From contig NC_133769.1 of assembly GCF_003597395.2 (NCBI RefSeq), positions 51,277,043-51,341,042 of the forward strand: 64,000 nt of DNA. Direction: 5' to 3'. The position numbers and the translations under genes are program-made. Under the pieces are notes generated by a model, which was given only the letters and a program-made list of their open reading frames with translations, was not told the origin of the DNA and made no database searches. The DNA is from Chelonoidis abingdonii (lineage: Eukaryota; Chordata; Testudines; Testudinidae). Shown piece by piece: positions 56,122 through 64,000 of this stretch; within the stretch, counting starts at the first letter, position 1, and the number at the start of each line of letters is the position of its first letter.

Positions 56122-58663
56122 ATTTATGCAAGATTATTTTGATTTTGAATTATAATTGATTATTTGATGTTAATAAAAATAAACATAAGCTACAGCCAAG
56201 AACAGAGCAGACAACTACAGTGCAACCTGATTATGCCAGTGGAAATGGCCTGGCCCCCAAAATGCTGTCATATATTATCTATGATCTGTTCTTCACTACT
56301 GAAAAAGGCCCTGACTTTGTGCACAGCCTACCTGACTGTATAGCTATGGGGGCAAAGAGTTTTAAAAGATCACTTGGCCCAAAAAGCAGGTGGCTGAAAA
56401 TCCCCTCACTCATGCTTCAGGCAATTCAGAAACTGGGGTTACAACAGGATTCCTATGGACAGACGGTCTTTTGGTTTAACTTCCTAACCTTGGCAGGTGC
56501 TCAGATAGCAGGTATGGAGTCAAACCAGAATAGATTTTGATACATTTAATTAGGTTACATAATAGAAAGGAAATCAATTGTAGATTTTTCTGTATAAGAG
56601 CTACAGGATTATATAGTCTATATTTTGTTAAAACCATTTGTGGCTCAATCCTACTCCCATTGGAATCAGGGAGACCAGCCTTTGGACTAAAAGTTGGGAA
56701 AGGATGATGGAGGTCCTCTCAAAAGGCAGAGCATGCTGGGATTGTATGTTCTGCAACAAAAGAGCCCATTTGTATCTAGAAACTTCACTCCTGGTGAAGC
56801 AGGTGTACCAATAAGAAATCTATGAATTGTGTCTTCCAGTAGTAGTGTTTCCATAGCTATTCAAAAATCTGGGGTTCCAGGTTACTGTCAGAGTTCAGGC
56901 CAGAAATAAATGCATGATCTTCTTCCCATTGAAGCCAATAGGAGTTTAACCATTGACTTAAATGGGAGCAAAACTGGGCCCTAATTATGTAGGATAGAAG
57001 AGAGACACTTTGACCCAAGAATGTGGTAACTACTGTGTTTAACCAGCAGTAACCACTATTAATCAATTTACAGAGGAAAAACAGACTCACATAAAATAGC
57101 TTCTGTTTTCAACCTTCTGGTCCTAAAGAATTTGGGAAACTATCAGAAACTACTTGGAGGAAAGGTAGAGTACATTGGTCACAAAATGTTGGTCACAGTG
57201 AGTGGTAGGTAGCAACCATTATGATGGCTCATTCCCCAATCTGTGATTTATCATGTATTTTCTGTGTGAGAAATAAAAATAATACCAAGTATTTAAATAG
57301 TGTTTAAATTTTTAATGCACTGTACAAACACAGACTAATTAATCACCACAAATATTCATAGCGTATGTCCTTAATCAACAGCAAAGAAAAAACTGCCCTA
57401 AGAAACTGGGGAAAGGGGATAAAGAAATATGGGGGTAAATCCATCAAGATAGTCTCTAAAAGCTATAATGTTTTTTGGATTTTTTTTCATTTTATTTATA
57501 TTTTCAGAAATGCACATCAGTTTAAAATAAAAAATGAGTAATTGATACAAATCATCCACACAAAAATCAATGATAAAATAAAACAAATTTAAATATTGTC
57601 TTAAGGAATGCAAAATTATCGCATATAGGTTATAAAAAAAGTCAATGAAATTTAGGAAGAATTAGCACAAAAATCAAATCTTCAGAAATATCTAAATTAT
57701 CATCAATCAGATTTTCCTTTTATACCTCTGTTGTTAAAAAGAAAAAGAATGAGCATATTATTTGTCAACATTGACTGAAAAACATTTTGATTATACATCT
57801 GTCAAAAGTTTCTTTCGTACAGATTTTGTAAGCATGAAAAATGTGAATTTTCTGTGTCAAAATATCTAAAATCTCCTTCATGACTCCAGGTTACCTTTAT
57901 TATATTTTCTTATCAATCACACAACCCAAAGGAAATAAAAAGAGTCCTAAAAAGATGGAGAGAGTTAACTGAAGTGGTCTGAGTCAGTGATTTAAAAGTT
58001 GTTCTAAAACACTTGAGAGCACTTTAGGACTGTTCAAAGTTCTGACCCAATATTTTTACAGACTAAAGAAAAACTTTCCACAAGTCAAGTTCTTCAGCAT
58101 TTTCTGGTAGTTATATTCTCACATTATAAGACAATATATATTGTAAAGGATTTTTATTTTACAATGGAGTACGGTGGTGGCCCAGATTCTGTCCTACATC
58201 ACTCTCTCTCTCCTCCCCATAAAAATTCCAAAAATATGGCTTCCCCCAGGAAAGCAATGGCTTAAATTCCTCTTTCCTGTGACATCCGCTGATGTGTATC
58301 TGAACAATGGTCATCTGCAGAAGGTAGCAGCAGCAGCGGATGCTGTTTGTTCTATAATTTAAAAAAAATAATAAATTCTGATCTCATTTATACCAGTCCT
58401 GAAATCAGAGTTATTTGGCTTTACAGTGGAATAAATGAGATCAGAATCTTGAAGCATGTCCACAGCAATATTTGAAATGTTGTATTCCTTTGTACTGCAG
58501 TTTTGCAAAATTTTATATATGTGCATCATGCGCACACGCAGAGTAATTTCTTGGAATCGGGTACATTAAAGCAAAGGTTTTAGAAATATTCTATAGACTA
58601 CCATACAGGTACATAAATGTTTATCTAAGTATCTGTCTAGACAACCATTTTTAGATATACTCA
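56122..58663 (+). repeat. Tandem segment, copy A (cleaner)
   Basis: 2,542 bp that reappears at 59157-61588 in the same order and orientation. It begins TTTATGCAAGATTATTTTGA and ends at the same Harbinger left edge (TTTTAGATATACTCA). Non-coding: the 106-codon frame at 56220-56540 is not kept in the other copy. Confidence 0.9.
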
Positions 58664-59155
58664 GGCCTGGTCTACACTACGCGTTTAAATCGACTTAAGG
58701 AGCGTTAAATCGATTTAACGCTGTACCCGTCCACACTACAACGCCCTTTATATCCGCTTCGGCAGAGGGCAGCGTGATACAGCGGACAGTACAGAGCGGA
58801 GAGAACCATCATTTCTTGCCAGTTTACTCGCAGTAGACGGTACAGAACGACTGGTAACCATCTCTGCTACATGCAAAAGCATGAATGCTGCTGTGTAGCG
58901 CTGGAGTATCGCCGCTCTCTGTCCGCGGCATCCAGTCACATACGGTGCCAGAAAAAAAAAAAGCTAGCGGTCCATGGTTGCTCGTGCATGTGTTGCCGAG
59001 GCAATCCAGGGAGAAAAACGGCGCAAAGGATTGTAGCTGATGATTTCCCAGAGGAAAAATGACTGACGACATTTTCCCAGAACCACCCGACAATAATTGA
59101 TTCAACCCAGAATTGCCAAGGGGCTGGGGGAGACTGTGGATACTAGGATGAGCTA
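58664..59155 (+). mobile_element. Harbinger element, copy 1, internally deleted
   Basis: Starts GGCCTGGTCTACACTACGCG and at about 58750 jumps from the left end to the right subterminal region (matches 63390-63745: TTTACTCGCAGTAGACGGTA, GCGCTGGAGTATCGCC). It stops without the right terminus, where copy A' of the flank begins. Missing: about 1.6 kb of interior and the last 230 bp. Confidence 0.7.
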
Positions 59156-59156
59156 T

Positions 59157-61588
59157 CATTTATGCAAGATTATTTTGATTTGAATTATAATTGATTATTT
59201 GATGTTAATAAAAATAACATAAGCTAGCCAAGAACAGAGCAGACAACTGACAGTGAAACTGATGATGCCATGAAATGGGCTGGCCCCAAAATCTGTCCCA
59301 TATAGTATCTATGATCTGTTTTCACTACCTGAAAAACCTGACTTTTGCAAGCCTACTGGATGTTATAGCTCTGGGGGCAAAGAGTTTTAAAGATCACTTG
59401 GCTAAAAGCAGGTGGCTGAAAATCCCTCACTCATGCTTAAGGAATTCGAAACTGGGTTACAAGGATTCTTGGACAGACGGTTTTTTGGTTACTTCTAACC
59501 TTGGCAGGTGCTCAGTAGCAGGTATGGAGTCAAACCAGAATAATTTTGATACAAATTTATTTAGGTTACATAATAGAAAGGAAATAATTGTAGCTTTTCT
59601 GTATAAGAGCTAGCAGGATTATATAGTGTCTATATTTTGTTAAAACCATTTGTGGCTCAATCCTACTCCCATTGGAAGCAGGGAGACCAGCCTTTGGACT
59701 AAAGTTGGGAAAGGTGATGGGAGGTCTCAAGCAGAGCATGCTGGGATTGTTGTTCTGCAACAAAGAGCATTTGGTATCTAGAAACTTCACTCCTGGTGAA
59801 GCAGGTGTACCAATAAGATTAGAATGGTCTTCCCGTAGTAGTGTTCCATGCTGATTCAAAATTGGGTTCAGTACTGTCAGAGTTCAGGCCAGAATAATGA
59901 TGATCTTTTCAATTGAAGCCTAAGGAGTTTACCATTGATTAATGGGAGAAAAACTGGGCCTAAATTATGTAGGATAGAAGAGAGACACTTTGACCAAGAT
60001 GTGGTAAACTCTGTGTTTAACAGCAGTAACCACTATTAATACAATTTACAGAGGAAAAAACAGACTACATAAATAGCTTCTGTTTTTCACCTTCTGGCTA
60101 CAAGAATTTGGAAACTATCAAGAAACTATTGGAGGGAAAGGTAGAGTCATTGGTAAAAATGTGGTCACAGTGAGTGGTGGTAGCACCATTATGATGGCTC
60201 ATTCCCCAATCTGTATTTATTATGTATTTTCTGTGTGAAGAAATAAAAATAATACCAAGTATTTAAATAGTGTTTAATTTTTAATGCAGTACAAACAAGA
60301 TAATTAATTACCACAAATATTCATAGCGTAATGTCTTAATCAACAGCAAAGAAAAACTGCCTAAGAACTGGGAAAGGGGATAAAAGAAATATGGGGGTAA
60401 ATCATCAAGATAGTCTCTAAAGCTATAGAGTGTTTTTGGGTTTTTTTTCATTTTATTTATCTTTTCAGAAATGCAGCATCAGTTTAAAATAAAAATGAGT
60501 ATTGATACAATCATCAAAAACAATGAAAATAAACCAAATTAAATTTGTCTTAAGGAATGCAAAATTTAATCGCATATAGGTTATGAAAAGAAGTCATGAA
60601 ATTTAGAAGAATTAGCACAAAAATAAAGTTCCCAGAATATCTAATTATCATCATCAGATTTGCTTTTATAGCCTCTGTTGTTAAAAAGAAAAGAATGGAC
60701 AATTATTGTCAACATTGACTGAAAACATTTTTGGATTTATACATCTGTAAAAGTTCTTTCGTACAGATTTTGTAAGCATGAAAATGTGATTTCTGTGTCA
60801 AAATATCTAAATCTCTCATGATCAGGTTATCTTTATTAGTATTTTCTTATTAATACAACCAAAGGAAAATAAAAAGAGTCCTAAAAAGATGGAGAGAGTT
60901 AACTGCAAGTGGTCTTGAGGTCAGTGATTTAAAAGTTGTTCCTAAAACACTTGAGAGCAACTTTAGGACTGTTCAAGTTCTGACCCAATAATTTTTACAG
61001 ACTGAAAGAAAAACTTTCCACAAGGTCAAGTTCTCAGCATTTCGGTAGTTTATACTTCTCACATTATAGACATAATATTGTAAAGAATTTTTATTTTACA
61101 ATGGAGTACGGTGAGATGGCCCAGATTCTGTCTACATACTCTCTCATCTCCTCCCATAAAAATTCAATAAATATGGCTTGCCCGGAAAGCAATGGCTTAA
61201 TTCCTCTTCTGTGACATGCCGCTGATGTGTATCTGAAAATGCGTCATACTGCAGAAGGTGAGCAGCAGCGATGCCTTGGTTTTGTTTTTCTATAATTTAA
61301 AAAAATAATAAATTCTGATTATTAAACCAGTCATGAAATCAGAGTATTTGGCTTACAGTGGAATAAAGGAAGATCAGAATCTTGAAGCATGTCACCAGCA
61401 ATATTTGAATGTGTTATCCTTGATGGCAGTTTTGCAAAATTTTATATATGTGCATCATGGCAACGCAGAGTAATTTCTTGGAATCGGGTACATTAAGCAA
61501 AGGTTTTAGAAATATTTCTATAGACTACCATACAGGTACATCTAAATGTTATCTAAGTATCTTCTAGACACCAGTTTTTAGATATTCA
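59157..61588 (+). repeat. Tandem segment, copy A' (indel-rich)
   Basis: Same sequence as 56122-58663 but 2,432 bp, about 110 shorter. Differences are mostly one- or two-base losses, often in homopolymers (CCCCC to CCCC, GGGG to GGG), plus scattered one-base gains. No block of substitutions as in old duplicates. Confidence 0.9.
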
Positions 61589-61940
61589 GGCCTGGTCTAA
61601 CTTACGGCGTTTAAATGATTTAAGGCGCGTTAAATGATTTAACGCTGTACCGTACATACAACGCCCTTTAATATCACTATAAGGCGCTCTTTATAAATCG
61701 ATTTCGTATCCTCCCGACGAGAGGAGAGCGCTAAATTCGGATATTCAACATAATCGGCATAGGGTTAGTGGGACGGAAATCGAGTTATTGCCTCCGGGCG
61801 GTATGCACAGTTGCACACTGACCGCCTCTTGATAGCAATCTGAATTCGGATGCAGCGGGGCAGGTAAACGGAAAAGCCCGCGAACTTTTGAATTACATTT
61901 CCGTTTGCCCAGGTGGAGCTTCTGATCAGCATGGGTGGCG

Positions 61941-62096
61941 ATGCAGTCCACATCAAAAGAGTCCAGCATGGGCCGTACGGAGATACTGGATCTGATTGTG
62001 TTATGGGGAGACATCGGTTCTATCAAGTCTGTTACAGAAGACGATGCCAAGGCGTTTGAAAAATTCGCAGGCACACAGCGCTGCATGCAAGTGTAA
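61941..62096 (+). pseudogene. Myb/SANT-like (trihelix) ORF fragment of Harbinger
   Basis: Reads MQSTSKESSMGRTEILDLIV, LWGDIGSI and AKAFEKFA, then TAA. EILDLIxxWGD...(x)KxFEKI is the start of the Myb/SANT-like DNA-binding domain of Harbinger-type accessory proteins in reptile genomes, which bind element ends and help bring in the transposase. Only about 50 codons remain, with an out-of-frame GTTACAGAAGACGATG segment where the consensus arginine-rich part should be. The indels fit the noisy copy around it. Confidence 0.55.
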
Positions 62097-62984
62097 CGGA
62101 AAAGCAAAGAATCAAATGGATCCGCTCATGAGAGGGAGGGAGCGGTGTACTGAGGACTCCAGCTGATCTCCACAGTCCACAGCAGTCTCCTGAAAAGTAT
62201 TTGCATTCTTGGCTTGAGCTACCAATGTCTGTAGGTTCAAACCAGTGTTTTGGGGGTTCGGGGGAAGAATAGACTCCTCAGTTCTTTCCAACCTTCCACC
62301 ACCACGTGAAAAAGCAGAAAGAAATTCATTTTTGACTTCTTTATGTACCCTATGTATGTGTACTGAATGCTGCTGACGTGACGTGAGTTGCTGCAGCAGT
62401 GAAGAGCAGTATCCCACTTCTTCTCCCCTCCCGGTGGTAGACGGTGCATAGGAAACTGGTAACTTGGTCCTCATGACCCCTTGAGTGCTCCAATGCTTTG
62501 TTAATCTGATATGGGGGCGCCTGGGTAAGAACAGGAATGATTCCTGGTCACTCCATAGATAGGCGAAAACGGCTGTAACCGTCTTCATTCATAGCCACTG
62601 GGGGCTGAGCCTTCAAATATCCCGCTCCTTTTCTGTGTAAAGAAAAGATTCTGTACTGCCTGGACTGTCCATAGCAGCCAGCATGCTGCTGTCCTCTCCC
62701 CACCGCTTAATGTCCTGCTGGAACTTGCATATCGCGCGGGAGGCTTGCTCCCATATTTATGTCATAATCGTGTTTCTCTTATTCCTGCATTCTTTATTAC
62801 TTCCATGACACAAATGTGCAGGACACTGCACGGTATTAGCCCAGGAAGGTTGGGGGAGAAGGGAACAACGGGTGGGGTTGTTGCCAGGGCACTGCCTGTG
62901 AATACTGAGCAGGAGCAGCTGGTGGCTCTCTGATAATGGTTCTCTAATAACTTGCCCCCTTTTCTAGGCAGGACTGAACTCTAT

Positions 62985-63310
62985 GGGACTGGCTCTAACT
63001 ACGGGGGTAAAATCGATTTTAGATACGCCAATGTCAGCTACGTGGAAGTAAGCTGAAGTCGAATATCTAAAAATCGCATTTAACTCACTCGTCCTCACCC
63101 TCGCTCAAGGCGATCGATGTTCGCTTGGTCTCGCCATGTCGAGTCCGGAACTCTGTTTTAGGGGTTTGGTGGGAGTTCGGAATCGTATAAGCGGTGATCT
63201 CACGGGATCGATATATCCGTCTAGATTAGATACGCGAGTATATCGATCCGAGCAAATCGATTTTAACGGCCCGAGCCGATACGGCGTAGTTCTAGACGGG
63301 CTAGTTCTTT
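62985..63310. mobile_element. ATCGAT-rich MITE nested in Harbinger, copy 2
   Basis: Matches 49419-49708 along its length (ACTCACTCGTCCTCACC, TCGCCATGTCGA, GATCGATATATC, GCCGATACGGCG) with many small indels. Sits after GGCAGGACTGAACTC of the host element, which resumes at about 63315. Confidence 0.65.
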
Positions 63311-64000
63311 AGAAACCTAAGGAAGAGGATTGACTGCAGGAGTCATCCCAATTTTGCTTTAGCGTTGCGCCCCCGGCCGATTTCAGCCAGGCACTCATAT
63401 AGCAGCGGACGTACAGAGGGGGAGAGAAACCATTCATTTCATTGCCAGTTTACTCGCAGTAGACGGTACAGAACGACTGGTAACCATCTCTGCTACATGC
63501 AAAAGCAGTGAATGCTGCTGTGTAGCGCTGGAGTATCGCCTCTCTGTAGCGCATCCAGTCACATACGGTGCAGAAAAAAAAAAAGCTGAGGGTCTCATGG
63601 TTGCCGTGCATGGTGTTCCAGGGCAATCAGGGAAAAACGGCGCAAAGGATTGTGAGCTGATGATTTCCCAGAGGAAGAATGACTGACGACTTTACCCAGA
63701 ACACCGCGACAATAATGATTCAACCAGAATTCCAGGGGCGGGGGAGACTGTGGGAACTATGGTAGCTCGTAGCTACGGAAGAGAGCTACCAAATCCCACT
63801 ACGGAAGAGCTACCCACAATGCAACGCTTCAGAAATCGAAGTTAGCCTCGGACCATGGATGCACAACGCCGAATTACTGTGCCTAGTGTTGCCGCATAAA
63901 ATCGAATTTATAATATCAGTTTTATAAAACCGATTTTAGCTAATTCGATATTATCCCGTAGTGTAGACGTGGCCTCATACTCTGCAGTGTGAAGGATATG

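Larger units (their letters stand above)
61589..63974 (+). mobile_element. PIF/Harbinger-type transposon, near full length, damaged
   Basis: Ends GGCCTGGTCTAACTTACGG and CCCGTAGTGTAGACGTGGCC are inverted repeats, with TCA on both sides (61586-61588, 63975-63977), a 3-bp duplication as in Harbinger. Inside are a Myb/SANT-like ORF start (61941-62096), a long non-coding centre and a nested ATCGAT-rich MITE (62985-63310). No DDE transposase frame is visible, so it is non-autonomous or too damaged. Confidence 0.65.

Noticed and set aside
56220..56540. 106-codon plus frame
   Set aside because: The duplicate at 59275-59613 does not keep the frame, and no motif or splice context is present.
62112..62588. 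158-codon minus frame in the Harbinger centre
   Set aside because: The region matches the non-coding centre of the element on the plus strand, and the product has no recognisable DDE or other domain.

Overview
This is vertebrate nuclear DNA. It is AT-rich, mostly non-coding, and crowded with CR1-type LINEs plus hAT, PIF/Harbinger, Penelope-like and LTR elements. The mix points to a turtle: CR1 3' ends with the (ATTCTATG)n-type tail, the 'GGTCTACACTAC' Harbinger and MITE termini, and the 'GTATCAGAGGGGTAGCC' Penelope-like terminal repeat. That assignment rests on remembered repeat families, not on a search; a crocodilian is the main alternative. I see no prokaryotic genes, CRISPR array, tRNA or rRNA.

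Host genes are sparse. A GC-rich CpG island at about 37.99-38.90 kb looks like a bidirectional promoter. To its left, on the minus strand, four small exons (38013-38106, 28102-28131, 27716-27847, 24866-24948) all join in phase 1. They have good splice sites and end in a stop followed by AATAAA, and together predict a protein of about 112 residues that I do not recognise. An alternative last exon may lie at 37185-37228. To its right, on the plus strand, an ATG in a strong Kozak context at 38776 opens a candidate first exon; I could not trace its later exons.

Layout of the rest. 0-2 kb: a degraded CR1-type LINE (minus). 5.6-6.2 kb: a rearranged Penelope-like element. 8.4-9.4 kb: a hAT transposon with a CR1 inside it. 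9.8-10.0 kb: a palindromic Penelope-like terminus. 11.0-15.7 kb: a CR1 split into two opposed pieces around an assembly gap, a solo LTR inside it, and a second LINE. 15.8-17.3, 22.3-24.2, 29.9-31.9 and 35.2-36.4 kb: CR1 copies, one carrying a hAT MITE and one sitting inside an LTR. 43.6-45.2 kb: a foldback hAT element with an exact 8-bp target duplication. 49.4-50.6 kb: a Harbinger-type MITE and an LTR-like remnant. 51.2-55.1 kb: a LINE with a twin-priming-like 5' inversion, broken by a solo LTR and a MITE.

The last 8 kb (56.1-64.0) is a two-copy tandem arrangement. About 2.5 kb plus a Harbinger end is followed by the same 2.5 kb and a fuller Harbinger copy. The second copy is full of one-base deletions, many in homopolymers, so an assembly or polishing artefact is the first explanation to test. 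I found no convincing new biological system. The best leads are the unnamed four-exon gene and the foldback hAT element.
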